A stretch of 15,230 nt of DNA from Bordetella parapertussis (GCA_945900685.1 CAMDJS010000043.1:1-15230), one strand, 5' to 3'; numbered from the stretch's first letter, positions 1 to 6,279 are shown. Program-made: numbers and translations. Notes: generated by a model not told the origin, from the letters alone.

Positions 1-509
1 AGAATTTCCGCATGCAAATAGCGCTCGATATATGCTGTACATAGATGCTCATGGTGAATATCGATTTCATCGAGAGCCCATGCATTGCCAATTGCGATCA
101 TCAGCGGGGTGATCGTAGTTTGAACAAATTCAAGCATGGTCTGGGCGTGACGCTTCTTCGCTAAAAGATCTATAAATCCCTTTAAGTTAGTTGACTTGAT
201 GAGCTCAATGAATTTATGTGTTGATTCATCCGGTAAAGCAACCTGAATATGCTGACCTAGTTCAAATTTTAGTCTTTCAAGTTCCATGACTGTCTTGCCT
301 ACAACTTGTGCAGGACGAAAGCCAGCTTCGAGCAAGCGTTTTATCAAGTGAAGCTGGTTGACAGTTTGAAGTGAGAAGGCAGTCTTACCATCAACAGAAG
401 ATTCCTTTGGAGGAAAATCAAATCGCTGCCGCCACTTACGTAATTGATCCTTACTAAATCCCGTTTCGCGTTCGATTTCAGATGGCAAAAAAAATGGGTT
501 AGTATGCAT
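1..509 (-). CDS. MerR-family cobalamin-binding (CarH/LitR-like) transcriptional regulator, partial
   Basis: The reading frame opens at the ATG at 509 and leaves the window at its left edge after 169 residues. Residues 7-35 form a MerR-type helix-turn-helix (SEIERETGFSKDQLRKWRQR), followed by a wing and the usual second-helix pattern (FSLQTVNQLHLIKRLLEAGF). Residues 95-169 resemble the four-helix bundle that precedes the B12-binding domain. They contain W144 and E154-H155, an exact W-x9-EH motif, which in CarH-type photoreceptors packs against the adenosylcobalamin cofactor. The cobalt-ligating histidine domain would lie outside the window. Known family role: a tetrameric repressor that leaves DNA when light breaks the Co-C bond. 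Light sensing in this protein is inferred. No Shine-Dalgarno is visible before the ATG, and the nearest upstream in-frame stop is at 528-530. Nearby repeats could be its operator. Confidence 0.85.
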   Translation of the reverse strand, partial: MHTNPFFLPSEIERETGFSKDQLRKWRQRFDFPPKESSVDGKTAFSLQTVNQLHLIKRLLEAGFRPAQVVGKTVMELERLKFELGQHIQVALPDESTHKFIELIKSTNLKGFIDLLAKKRHAQTMLEFVQTTITPLMIAIGNAWALDEIDIHHEHLCTAYIERYLHAEI

Positions 510-538
510 GATTATTAACGGTAACAGTTAAATAAACA

Positions 539-568
539 TTTGTCCGATCTACTTTGTCACGGACAAAG
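539..568. promoter_or_regulatory. Candidate operator: TTTGTCCG inverted repeat upstream of the MerR gene
   Basis: CTTTGTC (552-558) and GACAAAG (562-568) form a perfect 7-bp inverted repeat around ACG. A further copy, TTTGTCCG (539-546), is the exact complement of CGGACAAA (560-567). Three half-sites of one motif therefore sit 30-60 nt upstream of the MerR start codon. That position and multiplicity fit an autoregulatory operator; MerR/B12 repressors are known to bind repeated half-sites at their own promoter. Which protein binds here is inferred. No convincing -35/-10 pair was found around it. Confidence 0.5.
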
Positions 569-608
569 TCTATATAGTTCAAAGTTAAGCAGTAGCGTTT
601 ATTCCTTG

Positions 609-636
609 CTTGAATTTTTTTCAGTTGAAATTCAAG
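609..636. repeat. Inverted repeat, 9-bp perfect arms
   Basis: CTTGAATTT (609-617) and AAATTCAAG (628-636) are perfect complements separated by 10 nt. The element lies in the roughly 410-nt non-coding stretch between the MerR gene (start 509) and the winged-helix gene (924). It could be a hairpin or a regulator site. Apart from this repeat, the operator at 539-568 and the palindrome at 898-916, I see no supported gene in 510-923; a 41-codon ATG frame at 646 has no ribosome binding site or recognisable sequence. Confidence 0.35.
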
Positions 637-897
637 TTATCCGTAATGAGCTTACTTATCAAAAATAGAAAAACAATGACACCCGGAAATCAAATCAAAA
701 AAATGAAAAACGAATCAGTGACGCAAAACATTGCTGGTCTAAATTCTTGTCTGATTTGCCCTTACGAGTAGCAAATCTTTCCTCGTCAAACCATACATCA
801 AACATATATGTCAAAACCACACCAGAAATTAGTGATACAGAAAAAAATTAAAGTAGCAGTTAGTCAGTAATGCAAGCTTTGATATTTGAAGTTTGAT

Positions 898-916
898 ATA
901 TTTTTTCAAAAAATAT
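898..916. repeat. AT-rich perfect palindrome before the winged-helix gene
   Basis: ATATTTTTT (898-906), a central C at 907, and AAAAAATAT (908-916) form a 19-bp perfect palindrome ending 8 nt before the ATG at 924. Its place at the probable translation start region makes it a candidate operator for the split regulator that follows, or a strong local hairpin. With only A and T in the arms, chance formation in AT-rich DNA is possible. Confidence 0.35.
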
Positions 917-923
917 CTTTAAT

Positions 924-1309
924 ATGATAAATTTTTATTTGAAATACCTTCAATTTGTTTCGTCAGATGAACTTCATCAACAAAGACAAGAAGCAATGAG
1001 TCCTACGGCAATTTTTTACTTAATATGATTGCTATCAGAGATTTTGAGAAAAAACCATTGACTGTCACGCAAGCGATGACTATCCAAGCGCTGGGAAGTG
1101 CATCTAATCTACATCGCAAATTAGACGAATTACGGGAAGCTGGAATGATTGAAATCAAGAGCGTTGGAACAAATAGACGCACAAAATATCTCTTCATTAC
1201 TCAAAACGCTTATGACTATTTTCAGATTAAATCTGAAGCCATGATGAAAGCCATTGACAAACCAACACTGGCCGAAATTCAGAAGACTTTGTCATCTGCA
1301 GTGGCGTAA
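924..1309 (+). pseudogene. Winged-helix (MarR-like) DNA-binding protein, split by a frameshift
   Basis: Two frames read as one protein. Frame 1 starts at ATG 924 and gives 34 residues (MINFYLKYLQ... to SPTAIFYLI), ending at TGA 1026-1028. Frame 2 starts at ATG 1025 and gives 94 residues, beginning MIAIRDFEKKPLTVTQAM and containing a winged-helix core (QALGSASNLHRKLDELREAG, then the wing GTNRRTKYL). The poly-T run at 1012-1017 has six T's; adding one T joins the frames as SPTAIFLLNMIAIRDF, giving a single protein of about 128 aa. I infer a one-base deletion in the T-run: a real mutation, slippage-based phase variation, or a sequence error. The alternative is two overlapping genes coupled through ATGA. 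Its target is unknown. It converges with the sugar dehydrogenase gene. Confidence 0.65.
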
Positions 1310-1357
1310 GTTGCGTACTTGCTGTTGCCCCAACTTTGTTTGGCGTTGGTTTGTCGA

Positions 1358-1382
1358 AGCCTGGCTTTGCTGGAGCTAGGCT
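1358..1382. terminator. Hairpin between convergent genes, probable bidirectional terminator
   Basis: AGCCTGGCT (1358-1366) pairs with AGCTAGGCT (1374-1382) over 9 positions with one G-U wobble and a 7-nt loop. It lies in the 93-nt gap between the winged-helix gene (plus, ends 1309) and the sugar dehydrogenase gene (minus, ends 1403). There is no strong T-tract on either side, so intrinsic termination is plausible but not certain. Confidence 0.45.
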
Positions 1383-1402
1383 AAGACTTACAAAGACAGT
1401 AT

Positions 1403-2701
1403 TTAATCTGCTTGAACCAAATAAATGGCATCTTCAAACACTTTGTTACGTTTGCTGTTGACTGCTGTCAAGGCATACACATTGCCTTTGAGGTCTTGTG
1501 CAAAAGACAAAATATAGGGCAGTTTTCCATTGGTGGTTGGCTCACTCATTCGTATTTGGGTGTTAACCATAGCCCAAGCCCCATCCTTTGATGGCGAGGC
1601 TACAAAAATTTGTCCATCATTTTGGTCAAACCGTTTGCTCCAATCACCAAAAATATATTTGCCATGCAACTTTGTGGAATTAGAACGGTCAATGAACCCA
1701 CCTGCCACGGAAATACCTTTGCAACCAGAAGGCACGGCAGAACAGTTAGGGTATTCAATGATGGCGGGATTGATGGATGATTTATCACAGTTGTCTTTGG
1801 AGATCTGTGGATTTTCCCAGCTGAAGCATCGCATATGGCCTTCCACAATCGGCCAGCCCATGTTCTTACCTTTTTCTATGATCTTGATAGATTCAAAGCT
1901 GTCTTCTTGGACGTCACCACAAAACAATTGTTTGCTTCCTTTGGTGTCAAAAGAACAGCGCCAGGGATCGCGCAAGCCATACGCCCAAATTTCGGGTAAT
2001 GCTTGAGCCACCTTGACCATGGGGTTGTCAGCAGGAATCCGGTAAGACTTGTCTTTGGTGCTTTGTGAAACATCAATACGCAGGATTTTCCCGAAGTAGT
2101 TGTCCAACTTTTGGCTGTTGTAGTTGGCTTTTTTTTCTGTCCACTCGGCTTTGTAGCCGCCGTCGCCCGTGGATATGTAGAGCATTTGGTCCGGTCCGAA
2201 GCCGATCCAATGTCCGTTATGGTTGAAATTCGGCCAGGGCAAAGAATGGACACGCTTGCCTGAATTGGGATCTATGCGGTTTTTCGAAGTCTTGCTCACC
2301 ACGAATTCTTCCACCACGTTCAGGTGGGAATAACCTTCTGGAGCAACAGTATTGTCTGACCCTATGGGAGCAGAATACGCCACATAAATCTTGCCATTTT
2401 TCTTGAAGTTGGGATGAATGGCCATTCCCAAAAGACCGGCCTCGCTGTAATCGGAGTTAAAAGGGAGAACTTTGGAACTCAGGTCCAATAAGGTGTGGGT
2501 GATTTTTCCGTCTTCCAAAACCTTTATCAGACCCTCATGCTCCATGATGAACATGCGCGACTCGCCATGGGGTTGCACCATAGCCAAAGGCTTGTTCAAA
2601 CCACCAACGACTTTCAGCAATTGGATGGGTGTCTCAGCCCATGCGTTGGAAGATACAAATACAAAAGCAGTAATTAGCTTAGAAATTTTGGTGAAAGTCA
2701 T
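1403..2701 (-). CDS. Exported PQQ-dependent sugar dehydrogenase family protein
   Basis: 432 aa with a Sec signal peptide: short basic N-terminus, hydrophobic stretch at residues 9-18, and an AWA|E cleavage site after residue 22. The mature part is a glucose/sorbosone dehydrogenase six-bladed propeller, with EAGLLGMAIHPNF near residue 90, HNGHWIGFGPDQMLYISTGDGG (split: HNGHWIGFGPD then YISTGDGG) near 160-180, AYGLRDPWRCSFD, a GDVQEDSFE stretch and GKYIFGDW. Family members oxidise aldose sugars in the periplasm using PQQ and pass electrons to the respiratory chain; the substrate here cannot be told. It lies 26 nt downstream of the TMEM220-like gene in the same direction and is probably cotranscribed. 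No strong Shine-Dalgarno precedes its ATG, so translational coupling is possible. Confidence 0.88.
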   Translation of the reverse strand: MTFTKISKLITAFVFVSSNAWAETPIQLLKVVGGLNKPLAMVQPHGESRMFIMEHEGLIKVLEDGKITHTLLDLSSKVLPFNSDYSEAGLLGMAIHPNFKKNGKIYVAYSAPIGSDNTVAPEGYSHLNVVEEFVVSKTSKNRIDPNSGKRVHSLPWPNFNHNGHWIGFGPDQMLYISTGDGGYKAEWTEKKANYNSQKLDNYFGKILRIDVSQSTKDKSYRIPADNPMVKVAQALPEIWAYGLRDPWRCSFDTKGSKQLFCGDVQEDSFESIKIIEKGKNMGWPIVEGHMRCFSWENPQISKDNCDKSSINPAIIEYPNCSAVPSGCKGISVAGGFIDRSNSTKLHGKYIFGDWSKRFDQNDGQIFVASPSKDGAWAMVNTQIRMSEPTTNGKLPYILSFAQDLKGNVYALTAVNSKRNKVFEDAIYLVQAD

Positions 2702-2727
2702 ATGGTTTTTTGAGTTCGGTTGAAGAA

Positions 2728-3147
2728 TCAGGCGTTGACGGGTTTTTCGTCTTCTGCGAGAAGGTTTTCTTTAGAAATTTGTCGTCTTTCCATGTACAGA
2801 TTCAAAGCGCAAACCACCAACATGATTGCAAGGCCACCAAACTCTCTGGTGTTCTCGATCCAAGGTGTATTCGCCATCATGGATTGGGTCAATGAGTCGA
2901 AGTTGTGCTCTGTAGCCCAAGAAATCACGCCGTTTTGTACAAAGAACAAATACGCTGCGTAGACTGAATAAATGACAATATTAAAAATGTTCAAGCGATT
3001 AGCGCTGATATTTTTGAAGGCATAAACGCAAGATAAAGCGGCCGAAAGATAAAGAGGCATCCAAAAATAGGGGTCAGGGTCATTCCATTGCAAACCAGCG
3101 CAAATCAGGAAAAGAAAAGCAAAAACTAGATTGAAGACTTTAACCAT
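2728..3147 (-). CDS. TMEM220-like (transmembrane family 220) small membrane protein
   Basis: 139 aa from the ATG at 3147. That start has GGGGA about 6 nt upstream, whereas an upstream TTG at 3171 has none, so I chose 3147. Four hydrophobic segments are visible: VFNLVFAFLFLICAGL, the FWMPLYLSAALSCVYAF region, FNIVIYSVYAAYLFF, and LAIMLVVCALNLYM. The motif GLQWNDPDPYFW just after helix 1 is the hallmark of the transmembrane 220 family. Its function is unknown. It lies directly upstream of the exported sugar dehydrogenase in one transcription unit. Whether the two proteins cooperate is not shown by the sequence. Confidence 0.8.
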   Translation of the reverse strand: MVKVFNLVFAFLFLICAGLQWNDPDPYFWMPLYLSAALSCVYAFKNISANRLNIFNIVIYSVYAAYLFFVQNGVISWATEHNFDSLTQSMMANTPWIENTREFGGLAIMLVVCALNLYMERRQISKENLLAEDEKPVNA

Positions 3148-3194
3148 CAAATTCCCCACAAAGGTTCGCAATAAAAATATTATCGTACAAATGG

Positions 3195-3230
3195 ATTATA
3201 AGGCTTGAGCATAGAAGACTTTGCTCAGGC
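3195..3230 (-). promoter_or_regulatory. Promoter with upstream inverted repeat for the TMEM220-like/sugar dehydrogenase unit
   Basis: Read on the minus strand, a perfect TATAAT -10 box lies at 3200-3195, about 48 nt upstream of the chosen ATG, leaving a short leader with a good ribosome binding site. No consensus -35 sits at 16-18 nt. Instead, an inverted repeat (arms 3203-3211 and 3222-3230, 9 pairs with one G-U) covers the spacer and -35 region. A perfect -10, a missing -35 and a repeat at that place are typical of a promoter controlled by a DNA-binding protein. Confidence 0.5.
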
Positions 3231-3415
3231 GCAGGTAGAGTTGTTTGAACCAAAAACAATGAACCGTCTCTTAAGAAAGCGAGACAAAAATAGCCCAACA
3301 ACAAAACTGCAGGCGAATTCAATACTGCAGAGCTGTAGCATTCAACGAAGGGTTGGCGACTTAACTGATCAGTTTTAAGAGGGATTGTTCAAGAGCCAAG
3401 TGCTCATGGCACCCT

Positions 3416-3778
3416 TTGAGCATGACAGGCGACAAGTCACAGATGCAACAAGTCATTCTTAACCTGATTACAAATGCGAGCGAGTCTTTCCTGCCAACAT
3501 TTCAAGGTGACAAACGCATCTCCATTCAAACAAGTTTTGGTAACGAGCGAATTCTTTTCACTGTGTCGGACAATGGCTGTGGTATCTCCCCAGACATTGA
3601 ATCGCTTGTTTTTGAATTACTGCGTACCAATAAAGAAAGTGGTATGGGTATTGGATTGTGGCTTTCAAAAACCATAGTCGAGTCTCATGATGGAGAGATC
3701 GACTACACAACAGCTATCAACGTCGGAACAAGCTTTCGTGTCGAGCTGCCAGGCACTAAAGGAATCATGTTTTTTTAG
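3416..3778 (+). pseudogene. Histidine kinase C-terminal ATPase domain, orphan remnant
   Basis: 120 codons that encode only a HATPase_c domain. The N box is QQVILNLITNASES (N16, N20), the G1 box is VSDNGCGI (D52-G56), and the F/G2 box is ELLRTNKESGMGIGLWLSK (GMGIGL at 76-81), ending GTSFRVELPG. All ATP-binding boxes are intact. The dimerisation/phosphoacceptor helices and sensor domains that should precede them are absent: an in-frame stop lies at 3362-3364 and no well-placed start with a ribosome binding site is present (TTG 3416 or ATG 3422 are the only options). No response regulator is adjacent. I read it as the 3' end of a deleted sensor kinase gene; an independent single-domain anti-sigma-like ATPase is a weaker alternative. 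Confidence 0.65.
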
Positions 3779-3865
3779 AAATAATCGAAGCGATTCGTTA
3801 TTTCATTGGCCATAGACAGAGAAGGAGCAGAACTGCTGGGCTTTCTACCCCCCCCCCAATGCCTG

Positions 3866-4072
3866 TTAATGTCGAATTATTTTGATGCCTCTGAAAGAAG
3901 GATTGGTTACAGAGGGAAAATTTTTGTGCTCGATATATGAGCTGGCTAAATCGCCTAAGTACTGCTCCCCAATTTCATGTGAGCCAGTCTGAGTTGGGAC
4001 GTACAGGTTTGCCGATATACGTTGCAAGTTGTTATGAAAAAACAAACAGATTTTTTCCCAAGTGATTTTCAT
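3866..4072 (-). CDS. Possible small hypothetical protein, 68 aa
   Basis: I do not recognise the protein. It begins MKITWEKICLFFHNNLQ and ends SFRGIKIIRH. It has no signal peptide or membrane helix and a mixed polar composition. Support comes from its translation signal: AAGGA on the minus strand (4083-4079) is 6 nt from the ATG at 4072. A plausible promoter lies just upstream (TTGCAC 4135-4130, 16-nt spacer, TATATT 4113-4108). It stands alone and faces the kinase remnant. It may be a genuine small gene or chance. Confidence 0.4.
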   Translation of the reverse strand: MKITWEKICLFFHNNLQRISANLYVPTQTGSHEIGEQYLGDLASSYIEHKNFPSVTNPSFRGIKIIRH

Positions 4073-4107
4073 AAAAATTCCTTAGAGATTTTTATAATGA
4101 TTCACAC

Positions 4108-4135
4108 AATATATACTTTTTTGTAATTGGTGCAA
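4108..4135 (-). promoter_or_regulatory. Promoter candidate for the 68-aa frame
   Basis: On the minus strand, TTGCAC (4135-4130) and TATATT (4113-4108) are separated by 16 nt. This predicts a start near 4101 and a leader of about 30 nt that contains the AAGGA ribosome binding site of the small reading frame. Confidence 0.4.
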
Positions 4136-4205
4136 GTGGTATTTGTGCGGAGAGTATTTACGCGGATCCACATTAAGTGCAAGCAATCGCACCCGTTCTC
4201 CTCGT

Positions 4206-4235
4206 TTGCACAAAAAAACCGAAAATTAGTAATAA
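4206..4235 (+). promoter_or_regulatory. Promoter candidate upstream of the SDR gene
   Basis: TTGCAC (4206-4211) and TAATAA (4230-4235) are spaced by 18 nt on the plus strand, about 120 nt before the SDR start. The match is moderate and the region is AT-rich, so this is tentative. I did not find a copy of the CTGAATTATTCAG palindrome of the large operon here. Confidence 0.25.
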
Positions 4236-4359
4236 TGCGGTTTGAACTGCAAGTTTGATGAACAAAGGCAATCCAGTTCCATCGAGTTTGATAAGTGCGA
4301 ATGCTATGTCGCGTTCTCATTTGCATGTGAATTGATTTGACTTTTGTTAACGCACATCA

Positions 4360-5154
4360 ATGAATTCAACAACCCAACCAGCTTACACAATGGCAAACAA
4401 CAAAGTCTGTTTAGTTATAGGTGCTGGCGATGCCACTGGCGGTGCGGTTGCCAAGCGATTTGCACGAGAAGCTTATGTTGTGTGCGTCACCCGCAGAACC
4501 CTGGATAAATTACAGCCTTTGCTTGACGACATTCACCAAACTGGCGGTCTTGCTTATGGATTTGCATCAGATGCCAGAAAAGAAGAAGAAGTGACCGAAC
4601 TTATTGAGCATATTGAATCCAGCATCGGTCCAATTGAGGTGTTGGTTTTCAATATCGGCGCTAATTCACCCAACAGTGTCTTGACCGAAACAGCAAGACG
4701 CTATACAAAAATGTGGGAAATGGCTTGTTTGGCAGGTTTTTTGAACGGACGAGAAGTTGCCAAGCGAATGGTGTCCAGAAGGAACGATATCGACAATGAA
4801 ACAAAAGGAACCAGTCAAAAAGGAACCATCATTTTCACTGGAGCTACTGCTTCTTTGAGAGGCAGTGCAAACTTTGCTGGTTTTTCAGGCGGCAAAATGG
4901 CCTTGCGTGGATTGGCTCAAAGCATGGCACGCGAGTTGGGGCCCATGGGCATCCATGTTGCGCACACCATCATTGATGGGGCTATCGATACAGAATTCAT
5001 TCGTACACTTTTCCCTGAGCGCTATGCCTTGAAAGACCAGGGAGGCATCCTGAATCCAGACCATATCGCTGATGCCTATTGGATGCTGCACCAACAACCC
5101 AGAGACGCTTGGACCCACGAACTTGATTTGCGACCCTACATGGAAAAGTTTTGA
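4360..5154 (+). CDS. SDR-family oxidoreductase-like protein with an atypical active site
   Basis: 264 aa with a Rossmann fold. The nucleotide loop is GAGDATGGAVAKRFA (21-35), the NNAG position reads FNIGAN (98-102), and the Lys of the YxxxK motif is K179. By eye, the catalytic Tyr is replaced by Phe (F175, FSGGK) and the Ser 13 residues earlier by Ala (A162). The fold and NAD(P) binding look intact, but classical Ser-Tyr-Lys chemistry would not work. Homologues with the same FxxxK pattern probably form a subfamily, so this need not be decay. The start could also be the ATG at 4390, which removes ten residues that precede the Rossmann strand; neither has a clear ribosome binding site. It lies 21 nt before the isomerase-like gene and converges on the aryl-CoA operon, where it may serve as a dehydrogenase or accessory step. 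Confidence 0.8.
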   Translation: MNSTTQPAYTMANNKVCLVIGAGDATGGAVAKRFAREAYVVCVTRRTLDKLQPLLDDIHQTGGLAYGFASDARKEEEVTELIEHIESSIGPIEVLVFNIGANSPNSVLTETARRYTKMWEMACLAGFLNGREVAKRMVSRRNDIDNETKGTSQKGTIIFTGATASLRGSANFAGFSGGKMALRGLAQSMARELGPMGIHVAHTIIDGAIDTEFIRTLFPERYALKDQGGILNPDHIADAYWMLHQQPRDAWTHELDLRPYMEKF

Positions 5155-5175
5155 CGAAAGATTGAGAAAGAAATC

Positions 5176-5769
5176 ATGACAAAAACATTTGACTATTTTT
5201 TTGACTTTGGCAGTTTGGCCACCTATTTGGCGCACACACAAATGGACAAGATAAAGGCTGAAACTGGAGCCAGTCCTGTTTACCTGCCGATGCTATTGGG
5301 CGCAGTTTTCAAGGCGACTGGCAATGTCTCTCCAGTCAGCGTTCCTGCCAAGGGCAAGTACATTTTTGTCGACTTCAAACGGTTTGCAGACAGCTATGGT
5401 GTTGCCTTGAACAACAACCCGTTCTTTCCCATCATCACCACAACTCTCATGCGCATGCTGACAGGTTTACAGATGCGTTCTGATGATCGCATGCATGAAT
5501 TCATGGATGTGATTTTCAAAGCCATTTGGGTGGATGCACTCAATCTCAACGACCCACAGGTCGTAGAGCAGGTCTTAAATGATGCGAACTTCGACTCTGC
5601 TGATTTACTTGATTTAGCTAATAAGCAGGAAACTAAAGACAGGCTCAAAGATGTCACAACGCAGGCTGTTGAGCGTGGCGTATTTGGAGCACCAACATTT
5701 TTTGTCGGCGAGCAAATGTTTTGGGGTCAGGATCGCATGGATCAGCTGAAGGCTGCACTCAAGTCTTAG
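5176..5769 (+). CDS. 2-hydroxychromene-2-carboxylate isomerase/DsbA-kappa GST family protein
   Basis: 197 aa. The N-terminus FDYFFDFGSLATYLAH matches the thioredoxin-like strand and helix of this family, with S13 at the position of the catalytic Ser that activates glutathione. A helical insert follows (residues 60-150). The C-terminal ERGVFGAPTFFVGEQMFWGQDRMDQL is the family signature with the cis-Pro (AP). Known members isomerise hydroxychromene carboxylate to a benzalpyruvate in naphthalene catabolism using glutathione, but many family members have other or unknown substrates. Here it sits with an SDR gene beside an aromatic-CoA operon, so a glutathione-dependent isomerisation of a ring-derived intermediate is possible. 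A modest purine-rich stretch (GAGAAAGAA) precedes the ATG. Confidence 0.83.
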   Translation: MTKTFDYFFDFGSLATYLAHTQMDKIKAETGASPVYLPMLLGAVFKATGNVSPVSVPAKGKYIFVDFKRFADSYGVALNNNPFFPIITTTLMRMLTGLQMRSDDRMHEFMDVIFKAIWVDALNLNDPQVVEQVLNDANFDSADLLDLANKQETKDRLKDVTTQAVERGVFGAPTFFVGEQMFWGQDRMDQLKAALKS

Positions 5770-5776
5770 TCACTGC

Positions 5777-5826
5777 TTGTTGATATGCCAGATGTAGACC
5801 TTAATCAGGATGCTGGATATCAGCAA
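5777..5826. terminator. Long hairpin between convergent operons
   Basis: TTGTTGATATGCCAG (5777-5791) pairs with CTGGATATCAGCAA (5813-5826) over 14 positions with one G-U and one bulged G, around a 21-nt loop. It lies in the 102-nt gap between the isomerase-like gene (plus) and the RidA-like gene (minus). An AT-rich stretch follows on the plus side. It probably forms the shared 3' end of both operons, though neither side has a clean T-run. Confidence 0.4.
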
Positions 5827-5871
5827 ATAAATTAATCCCAAACATTCGCCATTCAATGGAACAAACGCATA

Positions 5872-6279
5872 TCAGTCTGGCTTAACAGCCGTTACCTCAA
5901 TTTCAACCAACGCTCGCTCTTCCACCAAGGCTTGCACCACAATACAGGTCATTGCAGGGTAATTCGGCCCCATGATTTCTCGGTAAACCGTTCCAACCTC
6001 TTTTAAGCGAGATACATAAGTATTTCGGTCAGTGATGTACCAGGTCATACGCACCATGTGTTGGGGACCGGCATCTGCTGCTTGCAGAACAGCAATCACG
6101 TTATGCAGGGCTTGGGCAGTTTGTGCCACAAAATCATCTGATGTGAATTGTTGGTCTTTGGTCCAACCAATTTGCCCACCCACATAAATCTGCAGACCAC
6201 GCGCAGCTACGCCATTGGCATAACCCTTGGGCCTTTCCCAACCTTCAGGCAATAAAACTGTGTGCATAGTTACTTTCAT
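5872..6279 (-). CDS. RidA/YjgF-family protein lacking the deaminase arginine
   Basis: 135 aa, the usual length for this trimeric family. Recognisable parts are YANGVAARGLQIYVGGQIGW near the N-terminus, the TAQALHNVIAVLQAADAG helix, and YPAMTCIVVQALVEERALVEIEVTAV (in two parts: YPAMTCIVVQAL, then LVEIEVTAV). Archetypal RidA hydrolyses reactive enamines/imines and needs an Arg (R105 in E. coli); counted from the conserved Cys, that position is A117 here, so classic RidA deaminase activity is doubtful. It is the last gene of the operon, and its ATG overlaps the ligase stop (ATGA, 6276-6279). In a pathway for an amino-substituted ring a deaminase-like or imine-binding role would fit; the ligand is unknown. 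Confidence 0.85.
   Translation of the reverse strand: MKVTMHTVLLPEGWERPKGYANGVAARGLQIYVGGQIGWTKDQQFTSDDFVAQTAQALHNVIAVLQAADAGPQHMVRMTWYITDRNTYVSRLKEVGTVYREIMGPNYPAMTCIVVQALVEERALVEIEVTAVKPD

Larger units (their letters stand above)
3779..4359. other. AT-rich intergenic region of about 580 nt
   Basis: This stretch separates the kinase remnant from the SDR gene. It holds a ten-base C tract at 3848-3857, one possible small minus-strand gene (3866-4072) with a promoter-like sequence upstream, and a weak plus-strand promoter candidate at 4206-4235. A 74-codon minus frame at 4102-4326 overlaps these signals and has no family resemblance, so it is not called. Confidence 0.5.

Noticed and set aside
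646-771. 41-codon frame in the non-coding stretch left of the winged-helix gene
   Set aside because: No ribosome binding site, no recognisable sequence, Lys/Asn-rich as expected for AT-rich non-coding DNA.
1530-2006. 158-codon plus-strand open frame inside the sugar dehydrogenase gene
   Set aside because: It is antisense to a well-supported gene, has no family resemblance and no start signals; it is a shadow frame.
4102-4326. 74-codon minus-strand frame upstream of the SDR gene
   Set aside because: No family resemblance or start signal, and it overlaps better promoter candidates.
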